A DNA stretch of 64,000 nucleotides from Trichomonas vaginalis G3 (lineage: Eukaryota; Parabasalia; Trichomonadida; Trichomonadidae). Where the stretch lies: contig NC_067206.1 of NCBI RefSeq assembly GCF_026262505.1, forward strand, positions 28,039,896-28,103,895, written 5' to 3'. Below, one piece after another: positions 9,094 to 19,200 of this stretch. Below the pieces are notes generated by a model, which searched no databases, was not told the origin of the DNA, and saw only the letters and a list, made by a program, of their open reading frames with translations. Both the position numbers and the translations under genes were made by a program. Numbering within the stretch: position 1 is the stretch's first letter; each line of letters begins with the position of its first letter.

Positions 9094-9987
9094 ATGGAAA
9101 CTGAGGAGTTTATTTTAGCAAAGACTGCTGAATTTATCTCCTCAGAAGATTGGTGGGGACCAATTATAAAATTCATGTATAAAAATGCAGATAAATTCAA
9201 GACAGATGGATACACTGCTGAAAAATATCAAATTTTTCTTCAATTTTCCGAAATAGTTTGCAACTTATTCGATAACAGTGTATCAAAGTATGCTCATATA
9301 AGCGATAATTCATTAGAATGGACATTACTAAGCTGTGTTAAAAGTTTGAAAATACAAGCACTCGTAATTGCAGATATATTACAGAAAACTCTATCGTTTG
9401 AAGAATTTTATAAGCAAATGAAGACAATTAACAATAATATTGATTATGATATCTCTTTGGTTTTGAAACAATTTGAAGATCAATTGAAAAATCCAGATGT
9501 TGATAAAGATAAATTAGCCATTTTGTTTTCTCAAGTAGTTGCAAGAGCTCAAAATGAAAGAATAAAACACGTAATCGAAGATAGCTGCAAAAATACGAAA
9601 GATTTAGTGAAGGTTAGTCCTAGAAATAAAAGACATCATACGAGATATCTAAATAATACTCGAAAATCACCTAAAAAAGAAAATCAGCCTCCAAAAATTC
9701 CAAGTGATTTGGAAAAGCAAATCGAAGAAACACTAAATGACCATTACACTCCTGCACCTCCTACAACAGAGAAGAATGGAAATCCGCATCGGAATTTTAA
9801 TAAATCTAAAAAGCCAGATATGTCAGAAGAAATTGAGAAAAGACGAGAGTTTTATCGTCAACAGCGTGAGAAAATGAGGAATCTTAAAACAACTCCGGTT
9901 CAAAATCTGGAAAAATCCAATTTACCAAAGCTTATTAAGAATAGACAATACTTTGGCAATAGCTCAAATTTACCTCCGATATTGTAA
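9094..9987 (+). CDS. BART-domain protein, CFAP36/CCDC104-like
   Basis: 297 residues from the ATG at 9094 (the preceding TTG is not a start). Residues of about 5-130 match the ARL2-binding BART fold: an N-terminal helix with FISSEDWWGPIIKFM, then a helical bundle. In known proteins BART domains bind the small GTPases ARL2/ARL3 and occur in ARL2BP and in the ciliary protein CFAP36. The C-terminal half is basic and Pro/Lys-rich with a coiled-coil stretch around EEIEKRREFYRQQREKM. A ciliary/flagellar role is plausible in this flagellated host but is inferred. No membrane segment. Confidence 0.7.
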   Translation: METEEFILAKTAEFISSEDWWGPIIKFMYKNADKFKTDGYTAEKYQIFLQFSEIVCNLFDNSVSKYAHISDNSLEWTLLSCVKSLKIQALVIADILQKTLSFEEFYKQMKTINNNIDYDISLVLKQFEDQLKNPDVDKDKLAILFSQVVARAQNERIKHVIEDSCKNTKDLVKVSPRNKRHHTRYLNNTRKSPKKENQPPKIPSDLEKQIEETLNDHYTPAPPTTEKNGNPHRNFNKSKKPDMSEEIEKRREFYRQQREKMRNLKTTPVQNLEKSNLPKLIKNRQYFGNSSNLPPIL

Positions 9988-10386
9988 TAAATTTTGTTTG
10001 TATTTTAGTTATTTAATTCAAATGTTTTTTATTTCTGCATATACTAAAGCGAAACGCTCAAATTGAACAAATAGATCTTCTTTATGCTACAAAGAAGATA
10101 AATTATTAGACATATTCACTTATAGGTTATTTTGATTATATTTTCGTGACAAGGCTTTTCCTATCATTAATTTCTTGAGTCATAGCTCTAATTTTTAAAA
10201 GCCATCTTCATTATACAACGAAGACTACCTTTATCTTGGATTTTCGAAATTATTGCATTTTCTATGGATAATCGAGGCCATTTACTAAAATTCTTAATTT
10301 ATAAGACAACAAAAACCTTAACACTGAGATTGGGAGTTGATTTGATAATTCTTATAATCTGACATGTCAAATTGACAAAAAATCGG
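9988..10386. other. Intergenic, two short hairpins only
   Basis: Apart from a 9-bp ATCTTCTTT/AAAGAAGAT hairpin near 10076-10100 and a weaker one near 10203-10227, I see nothing in this interval. Confidence 0.5.
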
Positions 10387-12564
10387 ATGTCTTACGAGTC
10401 TTATACAAGCACGGCTGTTACGACTTCAACCGTGGAAGAGACACAAAAATCATCCAATCTCGAGCTATTTCCAACCATCCAGAATAATCTTCAATCTGCT
10501 AAGGTTGCGGACAAATTAAATGGTATCAAAGCTTTGTTAGCAGTCATGTCAAAGGGTGAAGATGTTTCTTCATTCTTCCCACTTGTTGTTCAAGAAATTA
10601 CATCTGAAGATGAAGCTCTCCGCCATCTTTCTTACATCTATCTAGTTCACTACGCAGAGAACGATCCAGATTCTGCCCTTATGTCAGTTAACACATTTCA
10701 ACTTTCTCTTACAGATTCCGATCCTATTGTTCGTGCCATGGCTCTCAAAGTCCTTTCTTCAATTAGAAATACCGAAATCATCGAGATTGTTCTCGATTCT
10801 GTTTCACGTTGCGCGTTAGATCTTTCTCCATATGTTCGCAAAGCAGCTGCTTTAGCTGTAGTCAAAATCAACGAAACATCCCAAGATTATCTCAAAGAAT
10901 TGATTCCAATTGTACAACGTCTCTTGAATGACCAATCTCTTGTTACTATTTCTGGAGCATTATATGCTGCAGATAAGATCTGTCCAGATCGAGATATCTT
11001 ATTACACCCAATCTTCCGTACACTTTGCCAAGCATTGAACCGTCTTGATCCATGGGGCCAAACAATTGCATTACACATGTTACAACGTTATGCACGTCGT
11101 AATTTCCCTAAGCCATCAGGATCTACAGATTGGTTCTCAGATGATGAAGAAGGAGCATCCATTGATCCAGATTTAGAGTTCCTTATCAAGAATGTTCAGC
11201 CTCTTCTTGCTTCGATCACTCCTTCCGTTGTTATTGCCGCTTGTTCTCTTTTCTTCTATTGCGCACCACCTCTTAAAGTTCCTTTGATTGCAAAGCCCCT
11301 CATAAGATTGATTTATGTTGATAGTGCTACAGCATACGCTGCTTTGCTCTCAATTGCTTCTTTCGTTGCTGATAACGCGGAACCTTTCATTCCTCATATT
11401 CGTCACTTTTTCTTATTTGATGATGAACCTATTTTCATCATGAAACTCAAGTTGCAGGTCCTTTCACAACTTGCAAGACCATCCAACAGTGACATCTTGA
11501 TGCGTGAGTTGTCACAGTACATCTACAACCCTGATCAAGACATCGCAACAGAAGCTGTTAAAGCAATTGGAAGAACAGCATCTTTAGCAGGAGATTCAAG
11601 TGTTTCCTGCATCGATGTCATTGTCAAGATGCTCAGTTCACCTGTACAAAGCGTTGTCAACCAGGCAGCTCGTGTTTTAAGCCTTCTTTTGAGAAACTTG
11701 CCAAAACAAACACCTAAAACTAAAGATGACGATGATCTTTTCGGAGCAACAAATCCAATGGATAAAGAAGAAGTTGTTTCTATTCTTAAGAAGCTTCTCA
11801 AGGCATTTATCAAGATAACTGACAGTGAAACTAAAGCATGCGTCATGTCAATTGTCGGTGATAAATGCGAACTCATTCCTGAATACGCACATGAAGTTTT
11901 AAGAAGAGTTACAAATGATTTCGCAAGTGCTGATCCATGTGTCAAATTGGCCGCATTGGAATTGAGTGCGAAAGTTTTGTACGTCAGACCAAAAGAGAGT
12001 GTTGATTTAGTCAGATACGTGTTGACATTAGGTTTCTACGATCAAAACATTAATGTCAGAGATCGCGCCAGATTAATTCACTCGCTTTTGACAGCAAACA
12101 CTTCTCAGAACTATATCTTGGAGATCAGAAAGTCACCAAAGAAATTCGTTCTCCCAGATAAAAGTGATGTTGTTTGGGGTGTTGATTCCGTCAAAGCTTC
12201 TTATATTGAAGCAGGAACAATATCACAAATCATTGGAAAAGTCATCAACAAATCAAGTTTGGTTGTTCCTTGGGTTGATCCTTCAACTCTTCCTGAAAAG
12301 AATCCTCGCGATGAACCAATGGAGTTTATCGAACAAACTCCTACAGAAGGTACAATTATCGCTAAGAACAAGGACAATGAAGAAGAAGATTTGAATGACT
12401 ATTTCGGAACATCAGAAGATCAAAAGGTCGAAAATGTTGTTAAATCTGCATTTGGAGAAGAAGAAGATCAAATCAAGAAAGAAGACAAGCAAGAAGTTGA
12501 TTTCTTTGCAGATTTAAGTAATGAGAAGAAAGAAGATGAAAATCTTGAAGATTACTTTGGATAA
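10387..12564 (+). CDS. AP-3 complex beta subunit (beta adaptin)
   Basis: 725 residues from the ATG at 10387. The Adaptin_N solenoid (about residues 20-560) matches AP-3 beta better than AP-1/2 beta, with phrases such as ALKVLSSIR, LSPYVRKAA and WGQTIALHMLQRYAR. AP-3 sorts membrane cargo from endosomes/Golgi to lysosome-type organelles. The C-terminal part is acidic and contains two DYFG motifs (one in the tail, one at the very end). The appendage domains seen in some beta subunits are not apparent. Codon choice is richer in C/G-ending codons than in the neighbouring unknown genes, suggesting good expression. The stop overlaps TAAA, the proposed trichomonad polyadenylation signal. Confidence 0.9.
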   Translation: MSYESYTSTAVTTSTVEETQKSSNLELFPTIQNNLQSAKVADKLNGIKALLAVMSKGEDVSSFFPLVVQEITSEDEALRHLSYIYLVHYAENDPDSALMSVNTFQLSLTDSDPIVRAMALKVLSSIRNTEIIEIVLDSVSRCALDLSPYVRKAAALAVVKINETSQDYLKELIPIVQRLLNDQSLVTISGALYAADKICPDRDILLHPIFRTLCQALNRLDPWGQTIALHMLQRYARRNFPKPSGSTDWFSDDEEGASIDPDLEFLIKNVQPLLASITPSVVIAACSLFFYCAPPLKVPLIAKPLIRLIYVDSATAYAALLSIASFVADNAEPFIPHIRHFFLFDDEPIFIMKLKLQVLSQLARPSNSDILMRELSQYIYNPDQDIATEAVKAIGRTASLAGDSSVSCIDVIVKMLSSPVQSVVNQAARVLSLLLRNLPKQTPKTKDDDDLFGATNPMDKEEVVSILKKLLKAFIKITDSETKACVMSIVGDKCELIPEYAHEVLRRVTNDFASADPCVKLAALELSAKVLYVRPKESVDLVRYVLTLGFYDQNINVRDRARLIHSLLTANTSQNYILEIRKSPKKFVLPDKSDVVWGVDSVKASYIEAGTISQIIGKVINKSSLVVPWVDPSTLPEKNPRDEPMEFIEQTPTEGTIIAKNKDNEEEDLNDYFGTSEDQKVENVVKSAFGEEEDQIKKEDKQEVDFFADLSNEKKEDENLEDYFG

Positions 12565-13551
12565 AAAAATTTCTTTTATGAGTATATTTTTCATATACAA
12601 AACACTTCTGATAAAGTTCATTATTTAAATCCTAGTGATTACACAGAATTACGAATTTACGAAAATAATCAAAATCAGCACAATCTTTGCATCAATTATA
12701 AAATTATTGATACAATTAAAATGTGCAGAGCAAATAATTTGATACCTGGATACCAAATTACTATTTCTCATCTTTTAAACAATGCGGTAATGTTTTATTA
12801 TAAGCTTAAATATGTACTCCCTTAATTAGGAATAACACAAGTAGAAATTGAGAGAAAAAACAAAAATTCTAAATTTAAAGTCTTTTTTCTGTGCTAATGA
12901 TTTGCCTATTCAACTTAATCAGATATTTTAGCGTTGTAGTAGCCTTCTTTTATATCAATTTGTGCGATTTTTTTAATTGATAAAACCTTGGAAAGATAAA
13001 ATTGCACATTTCTCGATTGTACAGAGGATGTCAATTCCTGGAGATATTCAAATTTGCTATCTAATAGTTCTAATTTCGTTCATAAAATGAACTTGTAAAA
13101 ATTTACAAATAAGCGTTTACAAATCGTTTCCCATAAAATTTGATTTTTACATAGTAACACGAGTTAATTGTTGGTAAGTAATATTTCTATATAAAATAAC
13201 CGAGTTTGTTTGAAAATTTTGTAACCTTTGATAAAAATTTGAAAGAGCACATTGTTTTGATAAAATTATGAAAAATTAGTACAGTATATGATATACTGAA
13301 TAAATGAATTTTTTTGTTCTATATTCTTCACAAAAATTGAAATAACTCTATTAAATTAAGCACAGTGAAAAAAAGTTCGAAAAATTTAATATAAAATTAA
13401 CTACATTAAATAGTATATTTTCATAAATTTTCCCTGAAATTTTTCATTCGCTTATATAAAATAATATTTATGCTGTGTAACATATATCATTCATAAACTC
13501 TACGCGATTTTAAGTATGTTCTTTTGAGAGTGTATTCAAAACTGATAACAA
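12565..13551. other. Intergenic; 83-codon in-frame extension after AP-3 stop
   Basis: The AP-3 beta frame stays open for about 83 codons beyond its TAA (12565-12824), without an ATG start that would make a separate gene. The translated stretch is Asn/Tyr/Ile-rich and matches nothing I recognise. The rest (12825-13551) is AT-rich with no gene or clear repeat. Confidence 0.45.
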
Positions 13552-14463
13552 ATGGAGGGCACTCTGACTCTAACAGTGCGCCTTGGGAAATCAGATACAT
13601 ACACAGTGAATGCATGGTCATCTGATACAGTTAATACTGTCAAGGAGCTATTGGTAGAAAAAACTTCATTACAACCAAATCAAATGAGACTTGTCTTCGC
13701 AGGCAAAGTTTTAAGCGATGAAATTACACTTCAATTCTATGAAATTGTCGATGGGTCAAAATTATACCTTGTTCCAGATAGAAATGCAATGAAAACACGG
13801 CAAAATCCCAAGCAAATGATAATTGAGCTTCGCGCTCTCATAAAGGAGAGTCAAGTAGCTCATCCTTCGACTCTCAGACGCATTCTTAGACAATTAAAAG
13901 AGTTGATTTCAAATTCATTATTACTTTCCTTCGCTTCGATATCTTCCGAAGCTTTTGAGGCAATCGAGGATGCCCAATCAGAGATAGAGAAAATAGAACG
14001 AGTGGTCAATGATGAGTCTTCACAATATTTAGCTCAAACAGCAGATTCAACAATAACTCAGATAGAATCAACTTCTGATGGGTTGAGGACCCTCCAGGCT
14101 ATATATAACGATGGTATGTACGATATGGAAAATCATGAAGAATATATACCTTTTGAAATTACAATCATTCCTGATCCAACTGAGGCACCTAGTGAAGAGC
14201 CACTTCCATCGCTCTACAACGATAGACTGATAGATAATACTTCGACCATTTCGCAGATTCCTGAAAATTATGATGAAGACTATGATAACAGCAAGTTGTA
14301 CAATCGCAATTTGATCAGGCAGAAGTATGCCCAGCAGGTTGCAATATTGAAACAAATGGGTTTTGTTGATGAACAATTTATTCTCCAAGCTTTAGGAGAA
14401 TCAAATGGCAATATACAGATGGCAGTGCAAATTCTGCAAAATAAGTCTTATTTTCCATATTAA
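13552..14463 (+). CDS. UBL-UBA shuttle-type protein (ubiquilin/Dsk2-like)
   Basis: 303 residues from the ATG at 13552. Residues of about 4-78 form a ubiquitin-like domain (LRLVFAGKVL-type core, here MRLVFAGKVLSDE). Residues of about 255-300 form a UBA domain (AILKQMGFVDEQFILQALGESNGN). This end-to-end UBL-UBA plan is that of shuttle factors that carry ubiquitylated proteins to the proteasome. The middle is acidic and helical, and I see no clear STI1 repeats, so it is shorter and simpler than ubiquilin. The stop is followed by AAA, giving TAAA. A Rad23- or Ddi1-like relationship cannot be excluded. Confidence 0.82.
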   Translation: MEGTLTLTVRLGKSDTYTVNAWSSDTVNTVKELLVEKTSLQPNQMRLVFAGKVLSDEITLQFYEIVDGSKLYLVPDRNAMKTRQNPKQMIIELRALIKESQVAHPSTLRRILRQLKELISNSLLLSFASISSEAFEAIEDAQSEIEKIERVVNDESSQYLAQTADSTITQIESTSDGLRTLQAIYNDGMYDMENHEEYIPFEITIIPDPTEAPSEEPLPSLYNDRLIDNTSTISQIPENYDEDYDNSKLYNRNLIRQKYAQQVAILKQMGFVDEQFILQALGESNGNIQMAVQILQNKSYFPY

Positions 14464-14583
14464 ATTTGCATTGAATGCAAATGAATGAGGAAACTGTTAA
14501 TTATATTAGAGTTTATTCCTTTATTTATATTATATTAAAATTTGTTTCATTTCTTTAACAAACCATACTATATTTTCTATATT

Positions 14584-15339
14584 TTATTGAGCTGCTTTTT
14601 GTTGTGGAAAAATTTTATCAATTACTTCATTGAAGAATGAAAGAATGACATCGCTTTTCTCACCTTTATCAGCAGCAGAAGCAGCTTGTGGTAAGAACGG
14701 TATTTTGGCTAAAATATCTAACTGAAGTTCTTCACTCATGATTTCTGCTGCTTTGTCACCTAGTAATGGTGATACTTTGTTGCAACATGGACATACAACA
14801 CCGCAAAAGTTCTCTATTATACCAATAATCTTAGCATTAACTTTCAGACAAAGGTTTATACCTTTCCTCACATCGGCAACTGCGAGAACGTTTGGTGTGG
14901 TAACTATTATAACTGAGTATGAAAAGTTATTTCTATTCAAAACATCAAATGTTGATAAATGCTCGTCACTTGTACCTGGTGGAAGATCTACAATAACAGT
15001 ATTGCAATCCCATTCGATTAATTGGAAGAATTGGTTAATCATTGCAGATTTCTTTGGTCCTCTCCAAATAACTGCATCGTGTGGATCGGAAAGCATCAGT
15101 CCAAGGCTGATAATTTGAACGCCATCAACAACTTGTGGTACCATCTTTCCATTTCTGCTCTTGATTTCCTTATCTTGTATACCAAACAAAGTAGGAATCG
15201 ATGGTCCAGTCAAATCTAAGTCTAAGAGACCAACTTTTCCATATTTAGCTGCATAAGCGCGTGCTATATTCGCTGCGGTTGTGGATTTTCCAACTCCTCC
15301 TTTGCCAGACATGACAAGGATGAAATTCTGTGTGCTCAT
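14584..15339 (-). CDS. Cfd1/Nubp2-like Mrp-family P-loop ATPase
   Basis: 251 residues with a deviant Walker A at residues 12-20 (GKGGVGKST), the Mrp/NBP35 phrase LDLDLTGPSIP, IWRGPKKSAMI and VDLPPGTSDEH, and a C-terminal cysteine cluster CGVVCPCC that would bridge an Fe-S cluster between two subunits. The lack of an N-terminal ferredoxin-like Cys motif, and the length, favour Cfd1/Nubp2 over Nbp35/Nubp1. The protein would act in cytosolic Fe-S assembly. I see no organelle targeting extension, but a hydrogenosomal Ind1-type role cannot be fully excluded. Confidence 0.88.
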   Translation of the reverse strand: MSTQNFILVMSGKGGVGKSTTAANIARAYAAKYGKVGLLDLDLTGPSIPTLFGIQDKEIKSRNGKMVPQVVDGVQIISLGLMLSDPHDAVIWRGPKKSAMINQFFQLIEWDCNTVIVDLPPGTSDEHLSTFDVLNRNNFSYSVIIVTTPNVLAVADVRKGINLCLKVNAKIIGIIENFCGVVCPCCNKVSPLLGDKAAEIMSEELQLDILAKIPFLPQAASAADKGEKSDVILSFFNEVIDKIFPQQKAAQ

Positions 15340-16282
15340 TCACAAAATCTTAGTAAAATCTATGAAAAGTGGCAGTCCAATCAATGACCTACTATAAAAT
15401 TTGGTCAATATCCTGGTTTATGTGTTCCTTTGGAGTTTAATTCAATAGACCAAATTAAATTTGGATTGATTCAATTTTGATTTCATTGGTGATGTATACG
15501 TTTAAAATCTCCTAAATTGTTTTCTGGGAAAGAAATAGCTTTGCATAGGCTTTCATTGATATATATTTCGATGCATTTGGTAACCAATTATTCATGATAA
15601 GTGATTTATGAGGAAGGATGCAGTTGTGGATAGAGTGAAGGAAAATATTCATGAATATCAATATAAAAATACTATCAACTGCTATCACTGAATTCGTATG
15701 AACAGTGTAGCAATTGCTTTATTTAAATCATTGCTCTCATCCCATTTTCAAAGATTTATGATTCAGCAGATGTATGTAATGATACTAAGCTCCTGTTTTT
15801 GATACTATAATTAATCAATATAATTCATTAAATTGGTTAGCTATGACATCTTCCATTGAAATTCTTGATATGTAATATGTGATAAATTTTTCTTAAGTAA
15901 TACTATATAATAATCGAGGTATTGGTTAATTTTAGTGAAGATTTATGATTTCAATAGGCATATGATATGATTTTTCAATTTCCTTCTAATTTTGAAAACA
16001 ATGGATGTTGTTGAATGCAGCTTACATTCTGGATTCTCTAGTTTACATGATTTCTAAATGTTGCTTTGAAATAAATGTTTAGTTTTCAGTTTGAATAATA
16101 TTCTTTTCTATTAAGTCCCTTTATGAGAAGGTTGCATGTATCAATTGTTGCTTTGTCTGTACAAAGTCGGAGAAACTTCATTCAATCCCCCTTCCTACCA
16201 CCAGATTTTTGATACATTTCCGATTAAAATAGTCTCAAAAATTTGAAATTGAAAATTTAAAAGTCGTTTCATCTTTTCACCC
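15340..16282. other. Intergenic, nothing recognised
   Basis: 943 nt between divergently transcribed genes. AT-rich, with no open frame, RNA-like fold or repeat that I can support. Confidence 0.5.
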
Positions 16283-19200
16283 ATGGAAATCAATGAATCT
16301 TCTATCATTGATAATGCAATACCGACTATAATTCCAAAAGGAGTGTCTGACTTCCCTGAAACAACAAAAGATGTTTATAATTTAATTAGAAAACAAGGAA
16401 ATTACGAAAAAATTATTTCAGCAAAATTTGATCCAAACTCGAAATTCAAGGGACAGACATGTCTTGAGATAGCTATTACTTCAAAGGTACTTGACAGTGT
16501 AAAGGCCCTTCTTGAAAAAGGTGCAAATCCAAATACCATAGTTGAAGACAGATATACAATGATAATGTTGGCTATGAAAACAAAGAATCAAAGCATTATT
16601 CAAGAATTACTCAACCATGGAGCAGATCCTTCATATGTAAATCCGAAAAGTGAAAAAGCCATAGATTTCGGAAACTCTGCTTCAAGACAAGCATTAGTTG
16701 GATATGACAAATCTATTAAACCGCAAAACGACTTCATGAAAAGTATACAAAATAATGAAAATGAAAACTTCTTATTTTGGTTGACTGATGGCAAAGATAT
16801 TAACAAACACGAACTAATATCAGGTATATCAGCATTTCATTACGCATGCATGAGTGGAAACCTCCTAATGGTTTCAACATTAAAGAAATTAGGTGTTGAT
16901 TGGCAATACAGAGACAAAAAAGGCTTCAATGGCCTATATTATGCTATAAAGAACAATCATCTTAATATTGTTAAGTACTGGAGCAAAGTTTTTAACATCA
17001 ACGAATTAAATTCAGAAAAAACCGCTCTTATGATTGCGGTTAAGTTCGATCATCCAGAAATTGTTGAATTCCTCATGGGTGTTTCCGATATTTCCATTCT
17101 TAGGAAGGAGGAAACTGCCATTTTCCGAGCAATCAGAAAGAACAAATCAGAATGTGTCAAAATGATGTTGAAAGCGAAACCAGATCTAAACAAACATCGT
17201 GGAGGCAAAGATAACAAATCATTGCCATCGGAATATGCTGCAAAATACAATTCCATTGAAACATTAAGTGTTTTATGTTCAGAAAACAATGTTGAAACAA
17301 CTCCTATTTTTATTGTTGCAGAAAATGGAAGTATCAAAGGTGTTGAAACATTATTACAAAAAGGAAATAATGATGTAGATACTATTAACCCTAATAATGG
17401 TGATACTTTGTTATTGAGTGCAATAAGAAGTGGAAATATTGAATTAGTTAATTTTCTTTTAGAAAAAGGAGCAAGAGTTTTCTATACGAATTTCGAAGGT
17501 GATTCATCATTCACTTTATCAATAAATCTCAAGAAATACAATATTCTCGAGATATTGCTCAAATCAGTACATGATGATTTAGGACGTGAATTCGTTTGGA
17601 AAGTTTTCAAATATGCAGCAGAAAAAAACGATGAAAAAAGTGCATCGTTAATTTTACCATTTGTAAAAGAACGAATTTCCAAAGAAAACATTACAATGAA
17701 TGCAAGTTTGAACAGCAATATATTGAAAGTCATTTTAGGATACAATGATAAAGATAAAATGAAGAAAGGAAAAGACATTTTCGACGCGATCCAAAGAAAT
17801 GATTTAAATGCCGTCAAATTTTATCTTTATAAGAAAGTTAATATTGATATCAAGAGCAAAGAAAACAATAGTTTATTAATGCATGCAGCATTATATAATG
17901 CAAAAGAGGTATTTGAATTCTTGTTGAATATTGGTATTAACAAGGAATATCAAAAAGATGATGGAAAAGATTGTTTAGTAATTTGTATTCAAAATAATCG
18001 TACTGAATTTGTCAAATTACTTGCTGAAAAAGGAGTTGATTTAAAGATGCCAAGACTAGAATCATCAGATCCAATAACAATTGCATGCGAAAGTGGTTCT
18101 TTGGATGTTTTGAAATATTTGATTTCAAAAGAAATAAAACCAAATGAAGTTTCAAAAGAAAGTGAAATTCCTTTAGCTGCAGCAGTTATTTCTGGACATT
18201 TAGATATTGTTAAGTATCTGATAGAAGAGATTAAATTATCTCCTGATACAATGAACAAAGACAAGATACCAATAATATCTTTATCAGTTCTTCACAAACA
18301 AAAAGAAGTTTTTAAATATTTGTCGACAATTTCTGCAATCAAAATGACAGATTCCAAAGGAAATACTTTGTTACATTATGCCGCAATGGCTAATGATGTT
18401 GAAACATGTGAATTCTGTTTGGCCAATGGCATTGAAGTAGATCAGACAAATTCAGATGAAGCAATTACACCTTATTTGTGCGCGGTCAAAAAATCAAACA
18501 AAGAAGCAATGAATTATCTCTTATCCAAAGGCGCAAATCCTAAATTTGTTACGGAGTACAATACAAATGCTTTGTTCTATGCAATTGAAAGCGGTGATTT
18601 AGAGTTAGTTACTGAACTTTCTAATAATGGTTTTGATGTAAATGGAAAGAATAGTGCTGGAATGACTCCTTATTTAGTTGCCTGCAAATTTGGACATGAA
18701 AAAATTGTTAAGTTTTTAGAAAAGAAAGGTGCAAAGGAAGAAGAAAGAGATAATAACAACTGTAATGCACTTTATTATGCAGCTATTGGAGGCAACAAAA
18801 ATTTGTTCTCTCATTTAGTTCATTGGAAAACAAAACTTGATGAAACTTTCGATAACGGTGTTAACTACTTGCATTTAGCTTGTATTTATGGTAACACAGA
18901 AATTGTTAAGTATCTTTACAAGAAAGGTTTAAGTCCATTTGATTTAACTCAAACAAAAATTTCATCTTTCCATTACGCTGCAAGCAAAAACAATCTTGAA
19001 TGTTTCGAATTACTGCACACAAGTTCCATCAAAAATTCTAAAGATCCTTATACTTGTGAAGGACCAAATGGACACTTTCCATTAGAAACAGCTTTGAGAA
19101 CAGGAACCAAAGTTGCACAATATATTTTGGATATTAAAGATTATCCAGCAACTTTTGATGCTTATATTAATTATCTCTTAAACAGAAGCTGCAAAGAAGG

